From Roseiarcus sp050012775 (lineage in GTDB: Bacteria > Pseudomonadota > Alphaproteobacteria > Rhizobiales > Beijerinckiaceae), in NCBI GenBank assembly GCA_050012775.1, contig JBEKGN010000004.1:62001-126000 (forward strand): DNA of 64,000 bases, read 5' to 3'. A program made the translations under genes and the position numbers. Positions within the stretch are counted from its first letter, which is position 1. Each line of letters opens with the position of its first letter. This document shows positions 8,450-17,296 of the stretch, in pieces. The notes beneath the pieces were generated by a model that was given only the letters and a program-made list of their open reading frames with translations, was not told the origin of the DNA and did no database searches.

Positions 8450-9768
8450 GGCGCGAGGCCCTCCAGATCATCAAGCTCGGCAAAGTCGGGCGGCGTCTCG
8501 GCGAGCGGCCGGCCGCCGCGCAGAACGACGCGGTCCGATTGCGGACGCGAGAACAATTCGGTGAAATCCCGCGCGCGCGTAGCGATCATGTCGGCGCGCG
8601 CGCCGACGCTCAGCTCGCCCGGTTCGATTCCCATGGCGAGCGCCGGCGCGGCGAAGATCGCGGGGGCCCAGGCGGCGAAGGGATAGTCGAGATGAAGGAT
8701 GCGCACGCCCTCGCGCCAGACTTCGAGCATGTCGAGATCGCCATAGGCGTGGAAGGGGTCGCGCGTGTTGTCGCTCGCGATCATGATGGGGACGCCCGCC
8801 GCCTTCAATTCGTGCAGCGCGGTGACGCCGCGCCAGCGCGGCGTGCGGTCCGCTTGTCGATCCTGCAGGAACATATTGCACATCGGCAGCGAAACGACGG
8901 CGAGCCCCGCGCGCGCGACGAGATCGATCGCGCGCCGCATTTCGCCGTCGTCCCGCCGAACCAGCGAACAGCAATGGCCGACGAGCACGCGGCCGCCGAA
9001 GCGGTGATCGATTGTCGCCTGCGCGACCGCGTCGAGCGAGCGCGCGTTAGGATCGGCGGTTTCGTCGACGTGAAAGTCGAGATCCCAGCCCTTGCGCGCG
9101 GCGAGGCGAAAGAGACGATCGAGCGCCTCGCGAAGGCGCGGGACCATGAAGGTCACGGCGCCCAGGATCTTTGAGCCGTGCGCCTCGATCATCGCCTCGA
9201 CCTCGGCCATGTGGCCCTCGTCGAAGACATGGTCGATGGGAAACAGCGGCGAAGCCTGCAGTTCGATCCGCCCGCGCCATCGCTCGCGCGCCTCGGCGAA
9301 GACCGGCCAGCTGATCCGCGTCTGCGGGCCGAGGCTGTCGAGATGGGTGCGGATCGCGCGCGTTCCCCTGGCGTAGGCGCAGCGCAGCCCGAAATCCATG
9401 CGCCGGGCGACGTCGGCGGCGCTCCAATAGGCTTGCCGATCCTCGGCCACGGTCTTCAGCGCCTCGGCGAAGCCGCCGGTCGGATTGGGCGCCCGGCGCC
9501 AGATGTAACCCTTGTCGAGATGGGTGTGCGCGTCGACGAACAGCGGCAGAACGATCCGGCCGGCGAGAGCGAGGCGCGGCAGATCCGACAGCGTTTCGCC
9601 GCCGCTCGGCGCGATCGCCGCGATGCGTCCCTCGTCGACGACGATGTCGACCCTGGCGAAGCCCTCGCGATCGAGCGGCGACGCTTTCCAGGGAAGACGG
9701 GAGGGCAGGATTCTCGCGTCCGCGATGGCGTAACGCGGCGCTTCGGCAATGGCGAAAAGCGGGTTCAC
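8446..9768 (-). CDS. Amidohydrolase, cytosine deaminase-like
   Basis: A 440-aa metal-dependent hydrolase. Metal ligands are visible: VDAHTHLDKG (HxH), DFHVDETADP (His and the proton-shuttle Glu), GHCCSL (His) and IASDNTRDPFHAYGDLDML (Asp). The last motif places it in the cytosine deaminase/isopropylammelide hydrolase branch that acts on pyrimidine or triazine-like rings. Translation starts at a GTG at 9768 that overlaps the permease stop (GTGA). The location between an SsuABC-like transporter and an FAD oxidase suggests it deaminates or opens an imported N-heterocycle; the real substrate is unknown. Confidence 0.85.
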   Translation of the reverse strand: MNPLFAIAEAPRYAIADARILPSRLPWKASPLDREGFARVDIVVDEGRIAAIAPSGGETLSDLPRLALAGRIVLPLFVDAHTHLDKGYIWRRAPNPTGGFAEALKTVAEDRQAYWSAADVARRMDFGLRCAYARGTRAIRTHLDSLGPQTRISWPVFAEARERWRGRIELQASPLFPIDHVFDEGHMAEVEAMIEAHGSKILGAVTFMVPRLREALDRLFRLAARKGWDLDFHVDETADPNARSLDAVAQATIDHRFGGRVLVGHCCSLVRRDDGEMRRAIDLVARAGLAVVSLPMCNMFLQDRQADRTPRWRGVTALHELKAAGVPIMIASDNTRDPFHAYGDLDMLEVWREGVRILHLDYPFAAWAPAIFAAPALAMGIEPGELSVGARADMIATRARDFTELFSRPQSDRVVLRGGRPLAETPPDFAELDDLEGLAP

Positions 9769-10550
9769 GTCTCGCGTCCGCGCGCGCTGTCGTGCCAATG
9801 GCGCAGCAGCAGATAAGAGAGCGCGGTAAGCGCGAGATAGATGGCGATGCCGGTCGCCGAGATCAGGAACAGCGCCGCGAACATGCGGGGAATGTTGAGG
9901 CGAAAGCCGGATTCGACGATGCGATAGGCGAGCCCGGCGCCCTGCCCCGCCGAGCCGGCGGCGATCTCGGCGACGATCGCGCCGATCAGGGCGAGGCCGC
10001 CGCCGATGCGCAGGCCGCCGAGGAAATAGGGCAGGGCCGAAGGCAATCGCAGCAACAGGAGCTGCTGCCAGCGCGTCGCGCGACAGAGTTCGAAGAGATC
10101 GAGGAGATTGTGGTCGGCCGAAGAGAGGCCCAGCGTCGTATTGGCGAGGATGGGGAAAAAGGCGACGAGAAACGCGCAGACGAGAACGGCGGCGTTGGGG
10201 CTGAGATAGATGAGCAGCAGCGGCGCGATCGCGACAATCGGCGTGACCTGCATGACAACGGCGAACGGAAAGAACGCGCGCTCGACAATGCGCCATTGCG
10301 CGAACAGAATCGCCAGCGCGACGCCGCCGACGACCGCCAGGGCGAGCGCCTCCAAGGTGATGGTGAGCGTAACCATAAGGGACAGGGAGAGCGTTCCCCA
10401 GTCCTTGATCAGGGTCGTCGCGATCAGGCTGGGCGCCGGCAATATGAAGGGCGGGATCGCGAACCAACGCACCGCCGCCTCCCAGGCGGCCAGCGCCATG
10501 GCGAGAGCGAAAGCCGGAAACGCGAATTCGAGCAGCTTTTGACGACTCAC
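9765..10550 (-). CDS. ABC transporter permease, SsuC/TauC/ThiX-like
   Basis: A 261-aa membrane protein with about six hydrophobic segments and the BPD_transp_1 coupling (EAA-like) loop region around FELCRATRWQQLLLLRLPSALPYFLGGLRIGGGLALIGAIVAE, split here only by description. Start is the GTG at 10550, overlapping the stop of the ATPase gene (GTGA). It forms the inner-membrane channel with the ATPase at 10547-11419 and the binding protein at 11492-12496. Members of this family import sulfonates, taurine, or thiamine pyrimidine precursors; the neighbouring deaminase favours a nitrogenous ring compound. Confidence 0.88.
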   Translation of the reverse strand: MSRQKLLEFAFPAFALAMALAAWEAAVRWFAIPPFILPAPSLIATTLIKDWGTLSLSLMVTLTITLEALALAVVGGVALAILFAQWRIVERAFFPFAVVMQVTPIVAIAPLLLIYLSPNAAVLVCAFLVAFFPILANTTLGLSSADHNLLDLFELCRATRWQQLLLLRLPSALPYFLGGLRIGGGLALIGAIVAEIAAGSAGQGAGLAYRIVESGFRLNIPRMFAALFLISATGIAIYLALTALSYLLLRHWHDSARGRET

Positions 10551-11419
10551 GTCGACGCCTCCCCCGAGCGCGCGCGCGCGCCGGGCGGCGGCAAATCCAT
10601 CGCCGCGCACAGCGCCAGCGACGTCTGGCGGCATTTTTCGGCATAGGCCGCGCTCAAGCGGAATTCCTCGTTGCGCGGCAGCGGCGCGTCGACGGCGATC
10701 TCGGCGACCGCGCGACCCGGGCGCGCCGCCATGACCACGATGCGGGTGGAAAGATACACGCTCTCGTAGACGGAATGCGTGACGAAGACGACGGTCGCGC
10801 CGAGTCCGCATTTGAGCGCCACGAGGTCGTCGTTGAGCTTGGTGCGGGTGATTTCGTCGAGCGCGGCGAAGGGTTCGTCCATCAACAGCACGGCGGGGCG
10901 CGTCACCAGCGCGCGCGCGATCGAAACGCGCATCTTCATGCCGCCGGAGAGTTCGCGCGGGAATGCATTGGCGAACCCGGAAAGGCCGACGCGCTCCAAC
11001 GCCTCCTCGACGCGCGGCGCCGCTTGAGCGCGCGAGACGCCGGCCAGCCGTAGAGGCAGCCAAACATTGGCGAACACCGTGCTCCATGGCGTCAGGGTCG
11101 GCTCCTGAAACACGAATCCGAGTTCCGGGCGGCGGCCGCGCCAGGCGATGGCGCCTCGCGTCGGCGACGTCAGGCCGGACAAAAGGCGCAGGATTGTCGA
11201 TTTGCCGCAGCCCGAAGGACCCAGCAGCGAAACAAATTCGCCCTCGCGCACGTCCAATTCGACGCCGGCCAGCGCGGTCACGCCATTGGCGAAGACCTTA
11301 TCGACGCCGCGCAACGAGACGAGCGCCGGAGCCTCGGGAGTTTCCCGCGGCGACGCGGCAGGCGCAATAAGATCAGCAAGCGACATGAGCGGCGTTCGCA
11401 GCGACTGGGTTTCGTCCAT
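10547..11419 (-). CDS. ABC transporter ATP-binding protein, SsuB/TauB/ThiZ-like
   Basis: A 290-aa ATPase with Walker A GPSGCGKST, Q-loop FVFQEPTLTPW, signature LSGGMKMR and Walker B VLLMDEPFAALD, followed by the H-loop VTHSVYE. The pattern fits the nitrate/sulfonate/taurine group. A short N-terminal extension precedes the domain; an alternative ATG at 11386 (MSLADL) would remove eleven residues. It energises uptake with the permease encoded directly downstream. It lies 72 bp after the binding-protein gene, so the operon probably starts with the binding protein. Confidence 0.9.
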   Translation of the reverse strand: MDETQSLRTPLMSLADLIAPAASPRETPEAPALVSLRGVDKVFANGVTALAGVELDVREGEFVSLLGPSGCGKSTILRLLSGLTSPTRGAIAWRGRRPELGFVFQEPTLTPWSTVFANVWLPLRLAGVSRAQAAPRVEEALERVGLSGFANAFPRELSGGMKMRVSIARALVTRPAVLLMDEPFAALDEITRTKLNDDLVALKCGLGATVVFVTHSVYESVYLSTRIVVMAARPGRAVAEIAVDAPLPRNEEFRLSAAYAEKCRQTSLALCAAMDLPPPGARARSGEAST

Positions 11420-11491
11420 TTGAGGGGCCGGCAGGCAGCCCGTGCGAAAGGTTCCGCACCCGCTTCGCCCGCCGAAATCCGCGAGCTTCGC

Positions 11492-12496
11492 TCATTTCGG
11501 CCGCAAATCGACCCCGACGCCCTTGTCGACGAATTGCAGCGTATAGGCCTTCTTGTAGTCGATATCGGGCTTGACCACGCCGGCCTTCACCATTTGCTCG
11601 AAGAAGTCCTTCACGCGCGCGTCCGTCATCGCGCCGATGCCCAGCTTCAGCGTGTCGCCGGAATCGACGACGCCGTATTCCTTCAGCTTGGCGATGGAGA
11701 ACGCGATCTGCTCGTCGCTGATGTCGGGATTGTCCTTCTTGATCGCGGCGTTGGCCTTGGCGTTGTCGCCATAGAGATAATGATACCAGCCGATCTCCGA
11801 AGCCTCGACGAACCGCTGCACGACATCCGGAGACTTGGCCACCATGTCGGTGCGGGCCTCGATCGTCGTCGCGTAGGTCGAATAGCCCTGGTCGGCGAGC
11901 AGGAAGATGTTGGGCTTGAAGCCGCCGTCCTTCTCCACCGAGAAGGGCTCGGCGGTGAGATAACCCTGTTGGATCGAATTCTTGTCGGCGATGAACGGCG
12001 CGGCGTTGAAATTATAGGGTCTGACGTTTTCTTCCCTAAAGCCGTAGGCGACGCGCATCCATTGATAGAACGAGGCGAGCCCTTCCTTGCCGACGAAGGC
12101 CGTCGCCTTCGGCAGATCGGTCCACTTGTCGAGCCCGACGCCGGGATGCGACATGAAAATCTGCGGGTCCTTCTGGAATATGGCGGCGACGACGATCGTC
12201 GGCACGTTCTGCTCGACCGCCTCGAAGGCCTGAATGAAATTGCCGCCCATGTAGAAGTCGAGCTTGCCGGTCACCAGCATCAGGCGGTTGTTGGCCTGCG
12301 GCCCGCCGGGCACGATCGTCACGTCGAGCCCGTATTTGGCGTAGGTTCCGTCGACGACGGCCTGGTAATAGCCGCCGTGCTCGGCCTCGGCGAGCCAATT
12401 GGTGCCGAAGGTCACCTTGTCGGCGCCGAAAGCCGCGCTCGAGGTCGCCGCCGCCAAGGCCGCGGCCGCCCAAACGCTCTTTATCAATCCGTTCAT
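11492..12496 (-). CDS. ABC transporter substrate-binding protein, NMT1/THI5-like
   Basis: A 334-aa periplasmic binding protein with a clear signal peptide (MNGLIKSVWAAAALAAATSS, cleavage near AAFGA-D). The mature part has TFGTNWLAEAEHGGYYQAVVDGTYAKYGLDV and GGPQANNRLMLVTGKLDF, the NMT1/THI5 pattern in which the related fungal and ThiY proteins bind formyl-aminopyrimidines. It is the first gene of the minus-strand operon and is divergent, with a 127-bp spacer, from the RidA/creatininase genes. The ligand is probably a small N-heterocycle, which fits the deaminase downstream, but sulfonates and other ligands cannot be excluded. Confidence 0.88.
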   Translation of the reverse strand: MNGLIKSVWAAAALAAATSSAAFGADKVTFGTNWLAEAEHGGYYQAVVDGTYAKYGLDVTIVPGGPQANNRLMLVTGKLDFYMGGNFIQAFEAVEQNVPTIVVAAIFQKDPQIFMSHPGVGLDKWTDLPKATAFVGKEGLASFYQWMRVAYGFREENVRPYNFNAAPFIADKNSIQQGYLTAEPFSVEKDGGFKPNIFLLADQGYSTYATTIEARTDMVAKSPDVVQRFVEASEIGWYHYLYGDNAKANAAIKKDNPDISDEQIAFSIAKLKEYGVVDSGDTLKLGIGAMTDARVKDFFEQMVKAGVVKPDIDYKKAYTLQFVDKGVGVDLRPK

Positions 12497-12623
12497 TTAC
12501 CAACGCTCCCAAGCCGGACAATGTCGCGGCATCACAAAGCAACTTGGGCGCCACTGTCAACCTTGCCTCGGGCCACGGCAGGGTTTAGCCAAAGGCAGCC
12601 CCGTTTCGCCATGAGCCGCCTCG

Positions 12624-13010
12624 ATGCGCCCTTTGTCTCCCGGTTCGATCCATCCCCCGTTCGCACATTATTCCCACGGCGTGGAGATCATGCCGGGAAG
12701 CCGGCTCGTCTTCTGTTCGGGCCAGCTGGGGATCGGCCGGGACGGCGCCGTCCCGGAGGGAGTCGAAGCGCAGGCGCGGCTGTGCTTTCGCGCCATCGCC
12801 GCCATTCTCGGCGAAGCTGGCATGTCGCTTGCGGATGTCGTGCGGGTCAACGCCTTCGTGACCTCTGCCGAATGTTTGGGCGGCTACATGAAGGTGCGTG
12901 ACGAATTTGTCGGCAATCCGCCGCCCGCCTCCACCTTGATGATCGTGCAGGGCTTCGCTCGCCCGGAATTCAAGGTGGAAATCGAGGCGATCGCCGCGCG
13001 CGCCGCTTGA
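12624..13010 (+). CDS. RidA family protein
   Basis: A 128-aa RidA/YjgF-type protein: GSRLVFCSGQLGIGRDG, then MSLADVVRVNAFVTSAE and a C-terminal FKVEIEAIAARA. RidA proteins hydrolyse reactive enamine/imine intermediates; several homologues (RutC type) act in pyrimidine ring catabolism. The canonical arginine expected in a GFARPEFKVEIEA context is present (R in FARPEF region), but I cannot assign an enzymatic subclass. It is divergent from the uptake operon and overlaps or abuts the creatininase gene, so it likely clears an unstable intermediate of the same pathway. Confidence 0.85.
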   Translation: MRPLSPGSIHPPFAHYSHGVEIMPGSRLVFCSGQLGIGRDGAVPEGVEAQARLCFRAIAAILGEAGMSLADVVRVNAFVTSAECLGGYMKVRDEFVGNPPPASTLMIVQGFARPEFKVEIEAIAARAA

Positions 13011-13027
13011 GGGACCTGGAGAAAACG

Positions 13028-13834
13028 ATGTTGCCGACGAAATTCTGGGCGGAAATGTCCTGGCGCGATTTTCACAACGCCGAGATGAGCAAAGTCGTCG
13101 CCGTGCTGCCGGTGGCGGCGATCGAACAGCACGGGCCGCACTTGCCCGTCGGCGTCGACGCGTTCATCAACGAAGGCTATCTCAAGCGCGCCGCCGCTCG
13201 CGTTCCCGCCGATTTGCCCGTCCTCTTCCTGCCGTTGCAGGCGATCGGCAAGTCGAACGAGCATCTCGAATTTCCCGGCACTTTGACCTTCTCCGCCGAG
13301 ACCGTCGCGCGCGCCTGGACGGAAATCGGCGAGAGCGTCGCGCGAACGGGGTGCCGCAAGCTGATCTTCGTGAATTCGCACGGCGGCAATGTGCCGATCA
13401 TCGACATCGTCGCGCGGGAATTGCGGGTGCGGCGGCGGATGCTCGCCGTGCATGCGTCCTGGTCTCGCTTCGGCTATCCCGAGGGGCTCTTCTCCGCGCG
13501 CGAGCGCGCTTACGGCATTCACGGCGGCGACGCCGAGACTTCGTTGATGCTGGCGTTCCGTCCCGAGACGGTGCGCAAGGGCGAAGTGCGCGACTTCGTC
13601 AGCGTGGCGTCGTCGATCGAGAGCGAATTCAAGCAGTTGCGAGTGACCCAGCCGAACGGCTTCGGCTGGATGTCGAATGATTTGAACGAATACGGCGCGG
13701 TCGGCGAGGCCGACAAGGCGACCGCGGCCAAGGGCGAAGCCTGCGCCGAGCGCGGCGCGGACGCGTTCGTCGATCTGTTGCGCGATGTCGTGGCGTTCGA
13801 CCTCGCCCGTCTCGGCAAGGGCCCGATCGGCTGA
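13028..13834 (+). CDS. Creatininase family amidohydrolase
   Basis: A 268-aa member of the creatininase/MftE/ArfB family. Metal ligands are seen in VAAIEQHGPHLPVGVDAFI (Glu, His, Asp), VNSHGGN and GIHGGDAETSLML. These enzymes open cyclic amides (creatinine, formamide pyrimidines, mycofactocin precursor). I start at the ATG at 13028, behind a CCTGGAGAAAACG ribosome site; a TTG at 13007 overlapping the RidA stop would add seven residues. With RidA it forms a two-gene unit opposite the ABC/deaminase operon. FAPy-type deformylase (ArfB) or hydantoin-like ring opening are both possible. Confidence 0.85.
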   Translation: MLPTKFWAEMSWRDFHNAEMSKVVAVLPVAAIEQHGPHLPVGVDAFINEGYLKRAAARVPADLPVLFLPLQAIGKSNEHLEFPGTLTFSAETVARAWTEIGESVARTGCRKLIFVNSHGGNVPIIDIVARELRVRRRMLAVHASWSRFGYPEGLFSARERAYGIHGGDAETSLMLAFRPETVRKGEVRDFVSVASSIESEFKQLRVTQPNGFGWMSNDLNEYGAVGEADKATAAKGEACAERGADAFVDLLRDVVAFDLARLGKGPIG

Positions 13835-13836
13835 AA

Positions 13837-14463
13837 ATGGGCGCGCCCGACTTCGCCTTCGAGCGCGAGCTGATCGCGAGCGGGCGCGCTCTCGTTGCGG
13901 GCGTCGACGAGGTCGGCCGCGGGCCGCTCGCCGGTCCGCTGGGCGTCGCCGCGGTGATTCTCGTTCCTGACGACCTGCCCGAAGGGGTCGATGATTCGAA
14001 AGCGCTGAGCCCGGCCCGGCGTGAGGCGCTGAGCGAAGTCATCTACGCCAAGGCGCGATGCGTCTCCATCGCCTTCGCCAGCGTCGCGGAAATCGACGCG
14101 CTCAACATCCGCGGCGCGACGCTTCTTGCGATGGCGCGCGCGGTCAATGCGCTGAGCCTGCGGGCGGACTTCGCGCTCGTCGACGGCCGCGACGTTCCCG
14201 AGGGCCTATGCTGCCCGGCGCGCGCGATCGTGGGCGGCGACGCCCGCTCGCTGTCGATCGCCGCGGCCTCGATCGTCGCCAAGGTCGCGCGCGACGCGCT
14301 GATGACGAGACTCGACGCCGCCTATCCCGGCTATGGATTCGCGCGCCACGCCGGCTATGCCACGCGCACGCATATCGAGGCGCTGGCGCGGCTCGGCCCG
14401 ACGCCTTTTCACCGGAGCTCATTCAAGCCGAAGGGCTTCCCCTGGGGAAGCTCCAGCAATTGA
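13837..14463 (+). CDS. rnhB: Ribonuclease HII
   Basis: A 208-aa RNase HII with the catalytic motif VAGVDEVGRGPLAGPLGVAA (Asp and Glu near residues 20-22), the second Asp in FALVDGR and the conserved SIAAASIVAKVARD and HAGYATRTH segments. It removes ribonucleotides from DNA and degrades RNA in hybrids. It starts 2 bp after the creatininase stop, yet is more likely functionally linked to ccrM downstream; rnhB next to ccrM is a usual arrangement in Rhizobiales. Confidence 0.95.
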   Translation: MGAPDFAFERELIASGRALVAGVDEVGRGPLAGPLGVAAVILVPDDLPEGVDDSKALSPARREALSEVIYAKARCVSIAFASVAEIDALNIRGATLLAMARAVNALSLRADFALVDGRDVPEGLCCPARAIVGGDARSLSIAAASIVAKVARDALMTRLDAAYPGYGFARHAGYATRTHIEALARLGPTPFHRSSFKPKGFPWGSSSN

Positions 14464-14643
14464 CGCATGAAAGCCGAAAGTCTTTAGAAATCGTTGATTT
14501 CATGTCGATTCTCGCCTGCTCAAAATCGTACGAAAACGAGACATCGGCTCAAGGCGGGGCCTAACGCGACCTTTACCTAAAATGCTCACTATCGCGATTG
14601 TCGGAAGCGTTCGGTCTGACATTCGCGTCGAGTGGTTGCGTTC

Positions 14644-15825
14644 ATGCGTGGTTTTCGTGCCGGGGCGACCGGCCTCCCTGCCCAGATTCAGGTTTTGCGT
14701 ACTGGAAGCAGCGAGGCGCGGCGCTCCGCCACGATCGCCACGCCGCCGCGCGGTGCGATCATCGTGGGCGACTGCGTCGCCGAACTCGACAAGCTGCCCG
14801 AGGCGAGCGTCGACCTCGTTTTCGCCGATCCGCCGTATAATCTGCAGCTCGAGGGCGCGCTTTCCCGCCCCGACCAAAGCGTCGTCGACGCCGTCGACGA
14901 CGATTGGGACAAGTTCGCCGATTTCGCCGCTTACGACGCCTTCACCAGGGCCTGGCTCGGCGCGGCGCGGCGGGTCATGAAGCGCGACGCGACGATCGTC
15001 GTCATCGGCTCTTATCACAACATCTTCCGCGTCGGCTCGATCCTGCAGGATCTCGGCTTTTGGATCCTCAACGACATCGTCTGGCGCAAGGCCAATCCGA
15101 TGCCCAATTTCCGCGGCCGCCGCTTCACCAACGCGCACGAGACGATGATCTGGGCGGCGCGCAGCGCCGACGCCAAGGCCTACACCTTCAACTACGAGGC
15201 GCTCAAGGCCGGCAACGAGGATTGCCAGGCCCGCTCCGATTGGTTCCTGCCGATCTGCACGGGCGCGGAGCGCCTCAAGGGCGCCGACGGCCGCAAGACG
15301 CATCCCACGCAAAAGCCCGAGGCGCTGCTCCAGCGCGTGCTGCTCGCCGCCTCGAACCCAGGGGATCTCGTGCTCGATCCCTTCTTCGGCTCGGGCACGA
15401 CGGGCGCCGTCGCGCGCCGCCTGCGCCGCGACTTCATCGGGCTGGAGCGCGATCCCTTCTATGCCGCCGCGGCGCGCGCGCGCGTCGAGGCGGTCGTTCC
15501 GGTCGACGCCGACGCGGTCGCCGCGATCGCGACCCGCCGCAGCGAGCCGCGCGTCGCCTTCGCCAGCGTGGTCGAGATCGGGCTGATCAAGCCCGGCGAA
15601 CGGCTGGTGGATTCGAAGGGGCGCCACGGCGCCTTGGCGCGCGCCGACGGCGCGCTGACGCTCGGGCCGGCGGTCGGCTCGATCCACAAGATCGGCGCGC
15701 TCGTCCAGGGCTTGCCGGCCTGCAACGGCTGGACGTTCTGGCACGTCGAGCGCGCAGGCGCGCTGGTCTGCATCGACGACTTTCGCGCCAGCATCCGCGC
15801 TTCGATGCGCGCCGCGGCGGAATAG
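14644..15825 (+). CDS. ccrM: Cell-cycle regulated adenine-N6 DNA methyltransferase (GANTC)
   Basis: A 393-aa beta-class N6-adenine methylase: the catalytic DPPYNLQLEG lies near residues 62-71, before the SAM-binding DPFFGSGTTG in the C-terminal half. The C-terminal extension (about residues 290-390) with IGLIKPGERLVDSKGRH and RASIRASMR is the CcrM-specific DNA-binding domain. CcrM methylates GANTC and controls cell-cycle transcription in alphaproteobacteria. I prefer the ATG at 14644; a GTG at 14632 would add four residues. The 180-bp upstream spacer is comparatively AT-richer and presumably holds the cell-cycle promoter; I could not pick out a convincing CtrA site. Confidence 0.93.
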   Translation: MRGFRAGATGLPAQIQVLRTGSSEARRSATIATPPRGAIIVGDCVAELDKLPEASVDLVFADPPYNLQLEGALSRPDQSVVDAVDDDWDKFADFAAYDAFTRAWLGAARRVMKRDATIVVIGSYHNIFRVGSILQDLGFWILNDIVWRKANPMPNFRGRRFTNAHETMIWAARSADAKAYTFNYEALKAGNEDCQARSDWFLPICTGAERLKGADGRKTHPTQKPEALLQRVLLAASNPGDLVLDPFFGSGTTGAVARRLRRDFIGLERDPFYAAAARARVEAVVPVDADAVAAIATRRSEPRVAFASVVEIGLIKPGERLVDSKGRHGALARADGALTLGPAVGSIHKIGALVQGLPACNGWTFWHVERAGALVCIDDFRASIRASMRAAAE

Positions 15826-15872
15826 CGGCCGCCGGCCCGCGAATACAGCCGCGCGTTTCCTGGCTTCGCGCC

Positions 15873-16829
15873 TTATTTTCTCGCCTTCGCCTTTCGGCGC
15901 GGCGCGGCGAGATCGGCGGCGCGCACGAGAAAGACCTCGCCTTCGCTCTCCTCGGTGTCGAGCCACATCATCGGCAGTTGTGGGAACTCGGCCTCCAGCC
16001 GCGCGCGTCCGCGCCCGACCTCGCAGACGAGCGCGCCTTCGGGCGTCAGATGGTCGCGTGCCCCGGCGAGAATCCGCCGCACGAGGTCGAGGCCGTCGCG
16101 CCCGCCTTCGTGCGCGAGTCTTGGCTCCGCGGCGTATTCCGCGGGAAATGCCGCGAACGATTCGGCGTCGACATAAGGCGGATTGGCGAGAATGAGATCG
16201 TAGCGCTTAGGCCCGAGCGGGGCGAAGAGATCGCCTTGGAAAAGCGCGATCCGGTCGGACAGCTTGTGGTCGACGACATTGCGTCGCGCCACTTCGAGCG
16301 CGTCGGCGGAAAGATCGACCGCGTCGATGCGGGCGTTCTCGAACACGTTGGCCGCCAGGATCGCCAGCGAGCCGCCGCCCGTGCAAAGATCGAGCGCGCT
16401 TTCGATCGAATCGGCGTCCTCGATCAGCGATCCCTCGCCCACGAGGCCGCCGAACAGCAATTCGCCGATGAAGCTGCGGGGAACGATCACGCGCTCGTCG
16501 ACATAGAACGGCACGCCCTGGATATAAGCGCGATTGAGGAGGTAGGCGGCGGGCTTGCGCGTCGCGACGCGGGCGTCGATCAGCTCCAGAAGGCGCAAGC
16601 GCTCCGCGCGCGTCAGCGACGCGTCGAGAAAGGGATCGAGCGCGTCGATGGGCAGGCGCAGCGCCTCGAGAACGATGAACGCGGCTTCGTCGACGGCGTT
16701 GGTCGCGCCGTGGCCGTAAACGAGCCCCGCCGCGTTGAACCGACTGATCGCATGGCGGAAGAAGTCGCGCACCGTCGCGAAGACCGCGAGGCGCTCGTCA
16801 TCGGCGCGATTGTCGGAGGTCGCCTCCAT
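15873..16829 (-). CDS. prmB: Ribosomal protein L3 N5-glutamine methyltransferase
   Basis: A 318-aa protein with the SAM motif ALDLCTGGGSLAILAA and the catalytic NPPYVDAESF typical of glutamine methylases (PrmB/PrmC). The N-terminal helical domain with AYLLNRAYIQGVPFYVDERVIVPRS identifies PrmB, which methylates ribosomal protein uL3. A longer reading from 16865 exists, but the ATG at 16829 has a GGGGAAACGG ribosome site directly before it. It is convergent with ccrM, separated by 47 bp. The Lys/Arg-rich C-terminus (APRRKAKARK) is an extension of unknown importance. Confidence 0.9.
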   Translation of the reverse strand: MEATSDNRADDERLAVFATVRDFFRHAISRFNAAGLVYGHGATNAVDEAAFIVLEALRLPIDALDPFLDASLTRAERLRLLELIDARVATRKPAAYLLNRAYIQGVPFYVDERVIVPRSFIGELLFGGLVGEGSLIEDADSIESALDLCTGGGSLAILAANVFENARIDAVDLSADALEVARRNVVDHKLSDRIALFQGDLFAPLGPKRYDLILANPPYVDAESFAAFPAEYAAEPRLAHEGGRDGLDLVRRILAGARDHLTPEGALVCEVGRGRARLEAEFPQLPMMWLDTEESEGEVFLVRAADLAAPRRKAKARK

Positions 16830-16866
16830 TCCGTTTCCCCATTGCCGGGAGGATTGAACGACCAAA

Positions 16867-16895
16867 GAAAATGGCCGGCGTCGCCGGCCATTTTC
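16867..16895 (-). terminator. Hairpin terminator after the PsiF-like gene
   Basis: A perfect 13-bp stem (GAAAATGGCCGGC paired with its complement) with a 3-nt loop. On the minus strand it is followed by TTTTCTTTGG and it lies 31 bp after the stop of the gene at 16926-17141, so it probably ends that transcript before prmB. The stem is A/T-ended on both sides, so it could act in both directions. Confidence 0.75.
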
Positions 16896-16925
16896 TCGAG
16901 CCTCTCTCGACTGGCCTAGACGAGC

Positions 16926-17141
16926 TTATTTGGCCTTCTTGCATTGCTCGCGGAATTTCCTGCGCTCCGCGCCGTGCAAACCCTTGGCGTCGGCCTGCTT
17001 CGAGCAGTCGGCGGACTTTGCGGCCTTGGCCGCGGCGTCGGCGGCCGGAGCCGTGGCGGGAGCGGCCGCGTCGAGCGCGTAGGCCGCGCCCGAGACGAGG
17101 ACGCTGAAGGCGATCGCGGAGACGAAAGTCGAGATGCGCAT
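16926..17141 (-). CDS. PsiF-repeat-like secreted protein
   Basis: A 71-aa protein with a signal peptide (MRISTFVSAIAFSVLVSGAA, cleavage near AYA) and an Ala-rich spacer. The C-terminus, CSKQADAKGLHGAERRKFREQC, is one copy of the PsiF repeat (CxxxAxxxxLxGxxRxxFxxxC) known from phosphate-starvation-inducible PsiF proteins. It is periplasmic and of unknown function; the two cysteines could form a disulfide. The start codon ATG at 17141 directly precedes the signal peptide. No Pho box was found in the short upstream spacer, so phosphate control is not claimed. Confidence 0.78.
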   Translation of the reverse strand: MRISTFVSAIAFSVLVSGAAYALDAAAPATAPAADAAAKAAKSADCSKQADAKGLHGAERRKFREQCKKAK

Positions 17142-17296
17142 GATGATGAAGTCTTTCTCGATTGGAGCAATTCGCAGGCGCCCGCCCAGACCTAAAGCCC
17201 GTGGCGACACGGCCCAGGCTCGGCTTATAGAGCGGCTCGGGGCCGCAATACAAGCGGCTGCAAAACGCCCGGGGCAAGCGGCGATCCGAGCGACGT

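Noticed and set aside
6491..8686. 731-codon plus-strand frame
   Set aside because: It runs antisense to the flavin reductase and FAD oxidase genes, which have full motifs; composition is typical of shadow frames.
12497..12623. TPP or other riboswitch before the NMT1-like transporter
   Set aside because: No THI-box core or other riboswitch signature was seen in the 127-bp spacer.
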